Below the pieces are notes generated by a model. That model worked only from the letters and a program-made list of their open reading frames with translations, did not search any database and was not told the DNA's origin. Shown here piece after piece: positions 25,192 through 34,195 of a stretch of 64,000 bases of DNA (position 1 is the stretch's first letter; each line of letters starts with the position of its first letter). Source of the stretch: JAIXWP01 sp965247015. GTDB taxonomy: Bacteria; Bacteroidota; Bacteroidia; Flavobacteriales_D; Sanyastnellaceae. The stretch lies in contig CBDFGG010000004.1 in the NCBI GenBank assembly GCA_965247015.1, positions 496,001 through 560,000 on the forward strand, in the 5' to 3' direction. The position numbers and the translations under genes were made by a program.

Positions 25192-26093
25192 TTACCCACG
25201 ATCGGAATCAAGCCTCGCAACCCCATATCCACAACAAGTTCTGGAATGGCAGGCTCAAAGATGCCATTGGCATTACCATCTTGCCATTCAAAACTTTGAT
25301 TGCTCGACAGTGACAATGTAATTACGATGTCTTCTGTTTCATTTCCTGTAATCACCAATGGTTGAGCAAAAGCTCCTGTCACCACGCATGACCCTGAAGG
25401 AATTTCTGAAGTCGCGAAAAGTGGATTAGGCACTGTGGTAGATCCAGGAGGTGACTGACCACTCTGCGTCGTAACACCGAATGGAGTTGCTACTTCCAAT
25501 CCCCAATATCCTTGCAAACGATTTCCGTTTACATCCACACTCGTATTTTGAATGGTGTAGCTTCCGATGTAAGTATTGTAGCCAACAAAACTCGCGAGAC
25601 GACCTGTTAAATCAAAGGTTTGATAACGAAAATCGATATCGTAGTTTTGATATGCCAATGACACACGCATCCATTCATACGAATCAGGTGTGATCTGTGA
25701 CAAGGGTATTTCAAAAAATGTTTCTCCCTCCGACACAATCACTTCTTGAGAAAAATCTATCGCAGTAGCACCTCCAGCTGTGGTTTCCGGCGCTGTGTAC
25801 AATACTTCTCCACCACCCAGCGGAACCAAGGGTCCATTGGTCATCTCCAAATAATGCGCGCCTATCTTGTGAAAAACCGGAGTTTGTGCGGCATGCCCAG
25901 CTGGAACCGTAGATGGGTTGCCTAGATTATCTAGTCTCACTTGATTTTCATCAAACTGAAACTTGAAGATCAACTTTGGCCCTGTTGCAGCCGGTGGAGT
26001 AGGACTTGGCGTTTCAGGCTCCTCATCTTTTTCACAGCTCATTAGAGCTAAGGATGAAAAACAAGCCATTAAAAGTATTCGAGAAAATTTCAT
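25188..26093 (-). CDS. Uncharacterised lipoprotein
   Basis: A secreted lipoprotein of 301 aa when started at the ATG at 26093, which gives a compact signal with lipobox LMSC (Cys19) followed by an acidic/Pro-rich tether (EKDEEPETPSPTPP). In-frame ATGs at 26105 and 26135 would place extra residues before the signal. The mature domain is beta-rich, with LIFKFQFDENQVRLDNLGNP and QTPVFHKIGAHYLEM near the start and a possible acidic metal-binding loop DGNANGIFEP near the end. I do not recognise the family. It lies 20 bases downstream of the helicase gene and is probably co-transcribed with it. Confidence 0.75.
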   Translation of the reverse strand: MKFSRILLMACFSSLALMSCEKDEEPETPSPTPPAATGPKLIFKFQFDENQVRLDNLGNPSTVPAGHAAQTPVFHKIGAHYLEMTNGPLVPLGGGEVLYTAPETTAGGATAIDFSQEVIVSEGETFFEIPLSQITPDSYEWMRVSLAYQNYDIDFRYQTFDLTGRLASFVGYNTYIGSYTIQNTSVDVNGNRLQGYWGLEVATPFGVTTQSGQSPPGSTTVPNPLFATSEIPSGSCVVTGAFAQPLVITGNETEDIVITLSLSSNQSFEWQDGNANGIFEPAIPELVVDMGLRGLIPIVGN

Positions 26094-26113
26094 AGTAGTG
26101 ATCATTAAAAAAA

Positions 26114-28015
26114 TTAGGCTTCGTAAAAATCCCACGCGGTGCGATAAGCTCCAATCCTTTCGGTAAAATTAATAAATCTTTGATAAAATGGATCACCGCC
26201 TAATGTGGCGCTATCACCAATAACTACAAGCTTTTTTCTAGCTCTTGTCATTGCAACATTCATCCTGCGGTAGTCTTTCAAAAACCCGATTTCTCCTTTA
26301 TCATTGCTTCGCACCAAAGAAATATAAATGACATCTCTTTCTTGCCCTTGAAATGAATCGATAGTATTAACAGTAAACGACTCCATTTCGGACATTAGCT
26401 CATCCAATATTTTCACTTGACCTCGGTATGGTGAAATCACTCCCACACTGCCAGGCTGGGCTTCTTCCATGACCAAGCGATTCCAATGTTTTAGTACCAC
26501 TTCTGCTTCTTCCGGATTTGATCGTGATTCGGATTCATCGTTCTCTACTTCATTGTATCCACAGCCAGCGGTATCGATAAACTCCACCGCTGGATAAGAA
26601 GAAGTAATTCCTCTTGAAGCCACTGATTCATGGGCTTCCAATTCATTTCCATAAAACTCCTCGTTCGAAAATTGCATGATTGATTCATGCATTCGATACT
26701 GCGTCTTCAATAATGATATTCTCGGTAATCGTTTGATCGTTTTCTCCAATAATGTGACAGCAAGTCCTTGTCGCTCCGCTTCTCTACTTTTCACCGTTGG
26801 GGGCAATTGATATGGATCTCCTGCCATCACCACTTTCTGTGCCTTTTGAATGGGCACCCATGCTGCGGGTTCTAATGCTTGACCTGCCTCATCAATTACC
26901 ACTACATCAAATTTTCGATCACGCAAATAATCATGCGTGCTTCCAATCAATGTGCATGCGATAACATCAGCATCCTCGATGATTTTTTCTACAATATAAT
27001 TTTCTAATTCTCGCGCTTCTTTATGCAGCGCTTTTGCTTCTTGAAAAAGAAGCTTACGCTGCTCCGATTCTTCTTTCCCAAAACTACGTTTGTATTTCCC
27101 ACCCATTTTCTTCATCTCCACCGCGCGCTTCTTCAACTCTTTTATTTGTTTAAAATCACGGTGCTGACTAATCAGTACATCTATCGTTTGTGCGGTGGTA
27201 TCTTCTTCGACTTTGGCCAAGTTTCCCAAGCGAACCACTTTTAATCCTGATTTGTGAATACTTCTAGTGAGGTGATCTACCGCGGCATTGCTTGGTGCGC
27301 ACACCAATATTTTTTTTTCATCTTGTGATAAAAAACGGATGGCTTCTACTAAGGTAGTGGTCTTTCCGGTGCCGGGCGGGCCGTGCACTATTGCTACATC
27401 CTCTGTATTTAGAATATCATTCAAGGCCGCATTTTGACTAGCATTCAACAAATCCGACCGAACGTTCATTCGGTTGGAAAATTCTGGTGTTTTATGTCCT
27501 AATAAAATTTCTCGAAGTTCTTTTAATCGACCTTTATCCGTATTGATAACTTCACTTAAGGCCTTGAACATCTCGTCATAGGTTTTCGAATCAAATAATA
27601 GATTCACTCCTATTTTTCCTTCATCTACCCAATCCGGAAGTTCGTCTTTGTAGAATGTAATTTTCATCCGTGAGTCGTCAGCAAAGCCTACAATCCCTTG
27701 TATGCTCTCTTCTTCATTGCCTTCTTTGGCGCTGAATAGCGATACAGGAGCACTCGGTTGAAAATGGTGACGGTGACGATCGACAGGACGCTCAACAATC
27801 ACATACGGATAAGACCCGAGACCGTAACCCGTTTCATTTATTTTTAATGGAAACCATGTCAAGCCTGCTTCCTTTCTATCTCCAATACTTCTTCTTTTGA
27901 GGTAGGCTTCATGCAATTCCAAATCTTCCTTTTGCTCGATTCGGAGCACTTGCGCCAATTTGCCTAATTCTACTATCGCTTCCATATGGGTTGCAAGTTC
28001 CGAAAAATCAGCCAT
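26114..28015 (-). CDS. SF1B helicase of the IGHMBP2/SMUBP2 type
   Basis: DNA/RNA helicase of 633 aa. Motif I is GPPGTGKTTT (near 221-230), motif Ia CAPSNAAVDHL, motif II VVIDEAGQALE, motif III MAGDPYQLPPTV, motif IV region TQYRMHESIMQFSN, motif V NTIDSFQGQERD and motif VI NVAMTRARKKLV. An N-terminal beta-rich domain (about 1-170) and a charged helical insert (about 295-345) match the IGHMBP2 layout. The ATG at 28015 (MADFSEL) is preferred; the alternative at 28027 lies inside the preceding terminator. Role in the cell not established for bacterial members. Confidence 0.93.
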   Translation of the reverse strand: MADFSELATHMEAIVELGKLAQVLRIEQKEDLELHEAYLKRRSIGDRKEAGLTWFPLKINETGYGLGSYPYVIVERPVDRHRHHFQPSAPVSLFSAKEGNEEESIQGIVGFADDSRMKITFYKDELPDWVDEGKIGVNLLFDSKTYDEMFKALSEVINTDKGRLKELREILLGHKTPEFSNRMNVRSDLLNASQNAALNDILNTEDVAIVHGPPGTGKTTTLVEAIRFLSQDEKKILVCAPSNAAVDHLTRSIHKSGLKVVRLGNLAKVEEDTTAQTIDVLISQHRDFKQIKELKKRAVEMKKMGGKYKRSFGKEESEQRKLLFQEAKALHKEARELENYIVEKIIEDADVIACTLIGSTHDYLRDRKFDVVVIDEAGQALEPAAWVPIQKAQKVVMAGDPYQLPPTVKSREAERQGLAVTLLEKTIKRLPRISLLKTQYRMHESIMQFSNEEFYGNELEAHESVASRGITSSYPAVEFIDTAGCGYNEVENDESESRSNPEEAEVVLKHWNRLVMEEAQPGSVGVISPYRGQVKILDELMSEMESFTVNTIDSFQGQERDVIYISLVRSNDKGEIGFLKDYRRMNVAMTRARKKLVVIGDSATLGGDPFYQRFINFTERIGAYRTAWDFYEA

Positions 28016-28049
28016 AAAAAAAGCCATTCACTTTACGTGAATGGCTTTC
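28016..28049 (-). terminator. Terminator after the type B cargo gene, running directly into the helicase ATG
   Basis: On the minus strand AAAGCCATTCAC / GTGAATGGCTTT with a five-base loop is followed by T residues that end exactly at the helicase ATG (28015). No separate leader or promoter can fit between hairpin and start codon. Confidence 0.88.
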
Positions 28050-28069
28050 CATATTTTTCTTGAGAAAAA

Positions 28070-30343
28070 TTATCTCTTAATTGTCAAGTCGCCTTCGAAA
28101 TATTCCATTCCTCCTGGCTTGTTTATACCAAGGATGAAATAGTAAACTCCATCGCTTGCTTCTGTATCGTTTGGAGCCCAGTTGTTGCGGTAATCAGTGT
28201 TTTCATAAATCAACTGACCCCATCTGTTCCACACTTGTAAAGTGCTGCCTGGGAAATTGAGCAATCCTGTTACTTCAAATGTATTGTTCTCAGCATCACC
28301 GTTTGGGGTGAAGATGTCTGGAATCTTTATATCGCAAGGAATCATGCGGATATAAATTGGAGTCACACTCGATTTGTTACAAATCGGCTCAATTGACTCT
28401 ACATAATAATATCCTGTTTCTGTAGGAACGATTTCAGATGTATTGCCAATAACAACTGCTTCAGTAGTCAAGTTTGGTGCAAAGCTCCAGACGAACTGAT
28501 ATCCAAGTGGAATAAAGTAAGCCTGAACAGGTAATCCAAATCCAGCGCAGATATCAAGTGTATCCAATGGGAACACTTCAGGAACTGCTGGAACAAAAGC
28601 TTCGAGTGTATCTCTAACCACACATTGTGGATCGGTCGTTGGATACACCGAAAACACGATATCCGTAGTCTCTTGAACGTTATCTACTTCTGAAGAAGCT
28701 GCATTCGTTACAGTCATAGCAACCGCAGGGCTCCAGCTGTAAACGTAATTAACTCCTTGTACTGGGTTCAAAATTTCACCCTCTACTTCTACTGCGTCAC
28801 CGCAGAACACGATATCAGAACCAGCCTCAACGATAGGGCCAGGATAAACTTCTAGTTCTACAGACTCCGTATAAGTACAACCGTGATTGTCATAAACAGT
28901 ATAAACATAAGTGTATGTTCCTTCAGCAGTTGGTACTACAGTGATGTTATCGCAATCAGGAGAAGTTGTTCCAATGAAATTACCACCCCAGAAAGTTGAA
29001 TCACATCCAGCACCAATTGATGGAGTGAAAGAAATCAAATCAGGATAAAGTTCAGGAGAGAAATCAATGCCCCAGTCAAAAATAAACCCGTTGTCAGATC
29101 CAAAAAGATCGCAAACTTGGATAGTCCATGTTCCATTCAAAGGACACCCTACTAGGTTAGCTAATGGCTCAACACTTTCATAGGTTCCTGAAGGTAAAGT
29201 ACCTCCTGAATTTGCCTCCCATGTTCCATTTGTTGCGCTTGGAGACCAAGCATAATCATAGCCCACCCCAGGGTTCAAATTGCCATCATCATCAATTGGC
29301 TCACCCAGAAAAGTTCCTCCTCCTCCTTGTTGGTGAAGTGCTACTTCAGTACCATCCGGACAAATAATAGAAATTACAAGGTCACCCATATACGAGTGCT
29401 CGAAATTCATATTAATCTCTAGTAAATCACTAACGTCGGTCAACGTTGCGCCAGCAGAGAAAGCGCCGAAAAGCAATTCACTAGAGAAACATGCAGACTG
29501 GTCATCTGGAATGAATAATGCTCCACCAAAGTTTGCATTTGGAAGTGCTGAATATGTTACTGGTGTAGCAGTACCAATGATATCAACCTCTTGACCAGTG
29601 CAAACAAAGTCATCATCAATTGATGTAGTAATCTCCGGCACCGTTGCAACGAAAATCAATTCGTCAGGTAGATTACCGCTATTGCAATCGTTATCATCGG
29701 TAAGGAAAAGCTGAACAAAATAAGCTCCTGGATTCGCATAAGTGTGCGTCACCGTTGGCCAGCTTGTGTTGTCTGTTGTGCCGTCACCGAAGACCCATGT
29801 GAAAGAACCCAAGGCTGTTCCTGGGGCAAAAGTTGAGCTGCCACCATTGAAAGTAAGTTCTTCGTTAGGGCAGATAAGACTTGGATTGGTAACAGTTTCG
29901 CTTGAAGTAATAATCGCTACTGGTCTGTCACAAGGAAGTGAGCAACTCACAGCCGCTCCGAAGTTTCCTACATCTGCATCACTATTTGAAGTGAACACCA
30001 CTGTGATACATGGACCAGTTGATGTGATGTTTTCACCATCTAAAGTGTTACCTGAATAAGTACCAAGCAATGGAGCACTTGCATCATCTCCATCGTAGAA
30101 ACTCATTTCATCTCCAGTTCCTAAAACGAACACAGGAAAGTAAAGGGTGATGATTCCATCACCTGTTCCATCTTGGCAAATAGTAGTCGATAAGTTTTCA
30201 TTTGGGCCGTACGGACCTGGGTTAGTACCGCTATCTAATAGGAAGAATTGGCAATCTTCAACAAGAGGTGTACCAATTGGAACCTCTTGTGCTACTGCAG
30301 CAAATGTCATCACTGCAAAAACAAAGGCTAAAACTTTTTTCAT
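28070..30343 (-). CDS. T9SS type B cargo protein with CUB, PKD and P-type domains
   Basis: Secreted 757-aa protein. Signal peptide 1-18 (ending VAA-Q). Residues about 30-135 look like a CUB domain (LYFPVFVLGTGDEMSFYDGD ... TVVFTSNSD). A PKD domain follows (about 140-235; FTWVFGDGTTDNTSWPTVTH). Residues about 290-430 resemble a proprotein-convertase P domain (EINMNFEHSYMGDLVISIIC, NGTWTIQVCD). Ig-like repeats and a C-terminal gliding-motility-type sorting domain follow (IPDIFTPNGDAENNTFEV ... WNRWGQLIYEN ... GVYYFIL). No catalytic domain is visible, so a surface adhesin or binding protein is likely. It follows a small secreted-protein gene after nine bases and ends in a strong terminator. Confidence 0.9.
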   Translation of the reverse strand: MKKVLAFVFAVMTFAAVAQEVPIGTPLVEDCQFFLLDSGTNPGPYGPNENLSTTICQDGTGDGIITLYFPVFVLGTGDEMSFYDGDDASAPLLGTYSGNTLDGENITSTGPCITVVFTSNSDADVGNFGAAVSCSLPCDRPVAIITSSETVTNPSLICPNEELTFNGGSSTFAPGTALGSFTWVFGDGTTDNTSWPTVTHTYANPGAYFVQLFLTDDNDCNSGNLPDELIFVATVPEITTSIDDDFVCTGQEVDIIGTATPVTYSALPNANFGGALFIPDDQSACFSSELLFGAFSAGATLTDVSDLLEINMNFEHSYMGDLVISIICPDGTEVALHQQGGGGTFLGEPIDDDGNLNPGVGYDYAWSPSATNGTWEANSGGTLPSGTYESVEPLANLVGCPLNGTWTIQVCDLFGSDNGFIFDWGIDFSPELYPDLISFTPSIGAGCDSTFWGGNFIGTTSPDCDNITVVPTAEGTYTYVYTVYDNHGCTYTESVELEVYPGPIVEAGSDIVFCGDAVEVEGEILNPVQGVNYVYSWSPAVAMTVTNAASSEVDNVQETTDIVFSVYPTTDPQCVVRDTLEAFVPAVPEVFPLDTLDICAGFGLPVQAYFIPLGYQFVWSFAPNLTTEAVVIGNTSEIVPTETGYYYVESIEPICNKSSVTPIYIRMIPCDIKIPDIFTPNGDAENNTFEVTGLLNFPGSTLQVWNRWGQLIYENTDYRNNWAPNDTEASDGVYYFILGINKPGGMEYFEGDLTIKR

Positions 30344-30352
30344 AGTGATGAA

Positions 30353-30769
30353 TTATTTTTTTGATGAATTACTCTTCTTATATCTGTCATACATGATGTT
30401 CAATCTCTCTTGAGAATAAATCATCACAATATTTCCAGAATCTCCAATCTTGAAAGATTGACTCTTGGTAGGATCAATTACAATGTTGAAATTGTGAAAA
30501 TTGAAATTTTCTTTGGTTACTGAACTAACTGATGTTCCAGATTTGGCTACAGTCGCTAAATCTTCGCATTGCGCCGCCTTCTCAGGAGCATAGCTAACAA
30601 TCGCAGCTTTCTCTGACAAGAAGTTCAAGTAATCAATCTGTTCTGGTGTCATTGCCTTTAACTCTGTTTTCGAGAAGGCTGACGAAACGAAATTGTTTGC
30701 TACTTGCGCTGATAATCCTTGGATTAGCATTACGGCAACAAACATTAATACAATTTTCCTCATTTTCAT
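30353..30769 (-). CDS. Small secreted protein of unknown function upstream of the T9SS cargo
   Basis: A 138-aa exported protein with signal peptide (1-21, ending SAQ); the ATG two codons further in (30763) could also serve. The mature part is helical at first (SKTELKAMTPEQIDYLNFLS) and beta-like near the end (FNIVIDPTKSQSFKIGDSGN), with a basic, Ser-rich C-terminus. Not recognised. It is the first gene of a two-gene unit with the type B cargo nine bases downstream, so it may act with it. Confidence 0.7.
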   Translation of the reverse strand: MKMRKIVLMFVAVMLIQGLSAQVANNFVSSAFSKTELKAMTPEQIDYLNFLSEKAAIVSYAPEKAAQCEDLATVAKSGTSVSSVTKENFNFHNFNIVIDPTKSQSFKIGDSGNIVMIYSQERLNIMYDRYKKSNSSKK

Positions 30770-30796
30770 TAGAATTGGTTTCTGGTTCTAAAGATG

Positions 30797-30804
30797 CAAA
30801 AATA
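30797..30804 (-). promoter_or_regulatory. Candidate -7 box of the small secreted protein / cargo operon (TATTTTTG)
   Basis: On the minus strand TATTTTTG fits TAnnTTTG and lies 27 bases before the ATG at 30769. Confidence 0.45.
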
Positions 30805-30877
30805 AGGTTAACGGTTGTATTGGCTTTTAATGTTTTTCCATATTCACCCGTTAATTTGTGCCCTATACCTCAAAATC

Positions 30878-32038
30878 ATGATTGTCGAAGTCACCCCTAA
30901 TTCTTCAGCCGAAACAGATTGGCTTCATTTGCCTTTCGATATTTACAAAGAAGATAAAAATTGGATTCCTCATATTTTACAAGACATACAGAAAGTTTTT
31001 GATCAAGAAAAAAACAAACTCTTCAAGACAGGGAAGGCCATCAGATGGGTGTTATATGCCAATAACAAACCGATTGGAAGAATAGCAGCATTCCATTTTC
31101 CAAAACTCTCTGCCAAACAGGACTATCGCATTGGAGGACTCGGATTTTTTGAATGTATTAATGAGCAATCCGCTGCTAATCTCCTTTTCGAATGTGCTAT
31201 TGCTTGGCTCAAAGAAGAGGGATGCGAGGCCGTAGATGGCCCCATCAATTTCGGTGAGCGCGATGCTTTCTGGGGACTATTAACTGAAAACTTTACGGAC
31301 ATGAGTAGTTACAAAATGAACTACAACCCTCCGTACTATCAAGCACTCTTTGAGTCTTTTGGTTTCAAAAACTATTTCGAACAATATTGCTTCAAACGAA
31401 GCCTCGACCGCCCTACTGCGGAGGTCTTCGAAAAAAAGCAATCCGAATTGATCAAAGACCCAAAGTTCAGAGTTTCGAATGCCCGCGGCATGAAAGCGGA
31501 TAAAATCGCCTCTGATTTCTGTACCGTTTACAACAATGCGTGGGCAGGAATTGCAGGATTCAAACCTATGGAACTCGCTCAAGCACAACAAGTGGTGAAG
31601 GCGATGAAGCCCATTATGGATCGCGATATTGTGATTTTCGCTTACTATGATGAATACCCCATTGGCTTTTATGTCAGTATCCCCGAACTCAATGAAATCT
31701 TCCAACACATCAATGGTAACCTCAATTGGTGGGGGAAGATCAAATTTCTTTTCTATAAATATTTTGGTAAAAAAGAGGTGATGGTTGGTCTTGTCTTCGG
31801 GGTCGATAGAGCTTATCACGGCAAAGGCGTGGAGTCGGCATTGATCAAGTTCGGAGAACAGACTATTATTCCGATGGGAAGATATAAACACACCATCTTG
31901 ACCTGGATTGGTGATTTTAATCCAAAAATGCTCAAGGTCGCCTCCAATCTGGATGCAAAAAAATACCGTGTTTTGATCACTTATCGTCTGTTTTTCGACG
32001 CTTCGATTCCATTTAAGCGATGCGAAGTGATAAAATAG
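30878..32038 (+). CDS. GNAT-like N-acyltransferase family protein
   Basis: A 386-aa protein started at the ATG at 30878 (MIVEVTPNSS); an in-frame ATG at 30815 adds a hydrophobic stretch not expected in this family. Residues about 20-160 look like a first GNAT-like half (RIAAFHFP, GFFECINEQSAANLLFECAI) and about 200-375 a second, with VGLVFGVDRAYHGKGVESALI resembling an acetyl-CoA-binding loop. Similar long proteins in Bacteroidota are annotated as GNAT-family or YghO-like; their substrate is unknown. Monocistronic, upstream of the tRNA genes. Confidence 0.75.
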   Translation: MIVEVTPNSSAETDWLHLPFDIYKEDKNWIPHILQDIQKVFDQEKNKLFKTGKAIRWVLYANNKPIGRIAAFHFPKLSAKQDYRIGGLGFFECINEQSAANLLFECAIAWLKEEGCEAVDGPINFGERDAFWGLLTENFTDMSSYKMNYNPPYYQALFESFGFKNYFEQYCFKRSLDRPTAEVFEKKQSELIKDPKFRVSNARGMKADKIASDFCTVYNNAWAGIAGFKPMELAQAQQVVKAMKPIMDRDIVIFAYYDEYPIGFYVSIPELNEIFQHINGNLNWWGKIKFLFYKYFGKKEVMVGLVFGVDRAYHGKGVESALIKFGEQTIIPMGRYKHTILTWIGDFNPKMLKVASNLDAKKYRVLITYRLFFDASIPFKRCEVIK

Positions 32039-32113
32039 ACCCTCTGAAACCCTTGATGCATCAGCATTTTTAAAAAAAGTTGAAATAGTCCTTTTAATCC
32101 TGAGAAAGAAACG

Positions 32114-32121
32114 TATATTTG
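32114..32121 (+). promoter_or_regulatory. Candidate -7 box of the tRNA genes (TATATTTG)
   Basis: TATATTTG fits the Bacteroidota -7 consensus and ends 18 bases before the tRNA-Lys. Confidence 0.55.
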
Positions 32122-32139
32122 CGCCCGCAAAAAACAATT

Positions 32140-32212
32140 GATCTCGTAGCTCAGCTGGTAGAGCAATACACTTTTAATGTATGGGCCCTGGGTTCGAGCC
32201 CCAGCGGGATCA
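32140..32212 (+). tRNA. tRNA-Lys (anticodon TTT)
   Basis: A 73-base cloverleaf: acceptor GATCTCG pairs with CGGGATC (one T-G pair), D-arm GCTC...GAGC, anticodon stem ATACA/TGTAT around loop CTTTTAA with TTT at 32173-32175, T-arm CTGGG/CCCAG around TTCGAGC, discriminator A. The CCA is not encoded. Confidence 0.97.
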
Positions 32213-32227
32213 CTGAGGTAGAAGAAG

Positions 32228-32248
32228 AAGGGCAGTAACACTGCCCTT
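32228..32248 (+). other. Perfect hairpin between the two tRNA genes
   Basis: AAGGGCAGT / ACTGCCCTT with a three-base loop, followed by ATTTCTTC. The T-tract is weak, so it may be a partial terminator or a processing site between the two tRNAs. Confidence 0.6.
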
Positions 32249-32272
32249 ATTTCTTCATAAGCTACAATATTT

Positions 32273-32354
32273 GCCCTGGTGGTGAAATTGGTAGACACGT
32301 ACGTTTGAGGGGCGTATTTCGAAAGATGTGCTGGTTCGAGTCCAGTCCAGGGCA
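32273..32354 (+). tRNA. tRNA-Leu (anticodon GAG)
   Basis: An 82-base class II tRNA: acceptor GCCCTGG / CCAGGGC, D-arm with AATTGGTAGAC, anticodon stem TACGT/GCGTA around loop TTGAGGG (anticodon GAG), a short variable arm (TTTCGAAAGATGT), T-arm GCTGG/CCAGT around TTCGAGT, discriminator A. The CCA is not encoded. Confidence 0.96.
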
Positions 32355-32372
32355 CTCTCAACTTTAGAATTC

Positions 32373-32405
32373 AAAAACGATCACAACACTGATCGTTTTT
32401 TTTTG
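32373..32405 (+). terminator. Terminator after the tRNA genes
   Basis: AAAAACGATCA / TGATCGTTTTT with loop CAACAC, running into ten T residues in total. It closes the tRNA transcription unit. Confidence 0.9.
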
Positions 32406-32458
32406 CTCCAAACTATTAACCCACATCAACTATTTATCCTCTGCAGTGTTTTACTTTC

Positions 32459-33583
32459 GTGCCGGTGAATAACAACAATCATATCGCATTTAATGTCCAG
32501 CCACTCGAAGACTGGTGGATGTCGCAAGGTTCTCCTTTATTGATATCAGGACCGTGCAGCGCGGAAACGCGCGAACAAGTCATTGAAACTGCAACACGCC
32601 TCGCTAAAACAGGTAAGGTGCAATTATTACGAGCAGGCATTTGGAAACCACGCACTCGCCCTAATTCCTTCGAAGGCGTCGGTGAAATCGGCCTCGAATG
32701 GATGGCGGAGGCAAAAAAAATTACTGGACTTCCTATTACTACCGAAGTAGCCACCGCTCACCACGTAGAACTTTGTCTTAAATATGGAGTGGATGCTATT
32801 TGGATCGGTGCACGAACCACTGTCAACCCTTTCAGTGTTCAAGAAATTGCTGACGCACTTAAAGGTGTCGATATACCTGTATTCGTCAAAAATCCTATCA
32901 ATGCGGATTTACAACTTTGGATTGGAGGACTAGAACGCATTCACCAAGCGGGCATCACCAAACTTGCAGCTATTCACCGCGGATTTTCATACTACGGCCC
33001 TACAGTATATCGCAACAAACCAATGTGGGAGATACCCATTGCTCTGAAGGCAATGTATCCTGAAATCCCCATCTTCTGCGACCCAAGCCATATTTGCGGT
33101 AGAAGAGATATTCTATTGTCTGTTGCTCAAAAAGCAATGGACCTGGGAATGTCTGGACTCATGCTGGAATCACACATCACTCCCGATCAAGCGTGGAGCG
33201 ATGCGAAGCAACAAATCACTCCAGAACAACTTGCTGAACTAATCGATCAACTCGAAGTGAGATCGACAGATTTGCCAGTAGACATTATCGATGACCAATT
33301 AATTGACTACCGTCAAAAGATTGACCATATCGATGAGCAAATCATTCAATTGCTCGGCGACCGCATGCGAATCGCAGAAGCAATTGGTGAATACAAAAAA
33401 GAAAAAAACATCACCATTCTCCAACTCGATCGCTGGAGAGAAATTCTTAAAACCCGCTCTGTATGGACGGAAGAGGCGGGACTATCAAAAGATTTTACAG
33501 AAAAATATTTAGAACAACTCCACAAGGAATCGATTCGTACACAGACTAAAGTGATGAATTCAAATCGCTCGAGTCTTACTTAA
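32459..33583 (+). CDS. Bifunctional DAHP synthase / chorismate mutase
   Basis: Joins the first step of the shikimate pathway (DAHP from PEP and erythrose 4-phosphate) to chorismate mutase. Residues about 15-265 form a type I-beta DAHP synthase: LLISGPCSAET (27-37), AGIWKPRTRPNSFEG, FVKNPINADLQLWIGG, AIHRGFS and CDPSHICGRRD. Residues about 275-360 are an AroQ-class chorismate mutase: YRQKIDHIDEQIIQLLGDRM and EAIGEYKKEKNI. The start is GTG at 32459 or GTG at 32465; no ATG occurs before the conserved region. A box TACTTTCG at 32452-32459 resembles a -7 element and would favour the second GTG with almost no leader. The stop overlaps the convergent FAH gene by eight bases. Confidence 0.95.
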   Translation: MPVNNNNHIAFNVQPLEDWWMSQGSPLLISGPCSAETREQVIETATRLAKTGKVQLLRAGIWKPRTRPNSFEGVGEIGLEWMAEAKKITGLPITTEVATAHHVELCLKYGVDAIWIGARTTVNPFSVQEIADALKGVDIPVFVKNPINADLQLWIGGLERIHQAGITKLAAIHRGFSYYGPTVYRNKPMWEIPIALKAMYPEIPIFCDPSHICGRRDILLSVAQKAMDLGMSGLMLESHITPDQAWSDAKQQITPEQLAELIDQLEVRSTDLPVDIIDDQLIDYRQKIDHIDEQIIQLLGDRMRIAEAIGEYKKEKNITILQLDRWREILKTRSVWTEEAGLSKDFTEKYLEQLHKESIRTQTKVMNSNRSSLT

Positions 33584-34190
33584 TATTCACTCGAAACATT
33601 TTCTTTTCTCCAAGAAATCCTTCCAGCGTATCTCCAATTTTCACTGGCCCTACTCCGCTTGGAGTACCCGTAAATATTAAATCTCCGATTTTCAGGGTCA
33701 TATACTGAGATACGTGCGCAATAACTTTATCGAAGTTAAAAATCATATCGGTCGAACTTCCATCTTGAACGGTCTCTCCATTTTTTTTCAATGAAAACCG
33801 AATATTCGTTCGGTCGGAAAATTCGTTTAAATCAATAAAGTCTTTTCCGACTACAGCGCTTCCATCAAAGGCTTTTGCCTTTTCCCAAGGAAGTCCTTTT
33901 TTCTTTTGCTCTTCTTGAATATCGCGCGCTGTAAAGTCTATTCCTAAGCCTATACTTGAATAGTAACGGTTCGCAAACTGTTCTTCAATATTTTTTCCAA
34001 GACGATCAATTTTGATAATCAATTCTACTTCATAGTGCAAGTCATTGGTCCATTCAGGAATAAATAATGGATTGCTTCTCGGTAGAATTGCAGAATCTGG
34101 TTTGCAAAAAAACACAGGTTCAGTAGGTACATTATTTCCTAACTCTTTCGCGTGTTCCGCATAGTTTCTGCCAATACAAATGATTTTCAT
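33576..34190 (-). CDS. Fumarylacetoacetate hydrolase (FAH) family protein
   Basis: Metal-dependent hydrolase or decarboxylase of the FAH superfamily, 204 aa, single-domain YcgM-like form. It shows GRNYAEHAKELGN (8-20), metal-site pattern HYEVELIIKI, GIDFTARDIQ, PWEKAKAFDGSAVVG and FTGTPSGVGP. Small FAH proteins act on acylpyruvates or oxaloacetate; the substrate here cannot be fixed. It begins five bases after the OmpA-family gene, so the two are co-transcribed. Its 3' end overlaps the aromatic-pathway gene in the convergent orientation. Confidence 0.92.
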   Translation of the reverse strand: MKIICIGRNYAEHAKELGNNVPTEPVFFCKPDSAILPRSNPLFIPEWTNDLHYEVELIIKIDRLGKNIEEQFANRYYSSIGLGIDFTARDIQEEQKKKGLPWEKAKAFDGSAVVGKDFIDLNEFSDRTNIRFSLKKNGETVQDGSSTDMIFNFDKVIAHVSQYMTLKIGDLIFTGTPSGVGPVKIGDTLEGFLGEKKMFRVNIK

Positions 34191-34195
34191 AACTG

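Noticed and set aside
31981..32361. Minus-strand open frame of 126 codons across both tRNA genes
   Set aside because: Its text (WTGLEPAHLSKYAPQTYVST..., DPAGARTQGPYIKS...) is the well-known antisense translation of tRNA genes, not a protein.
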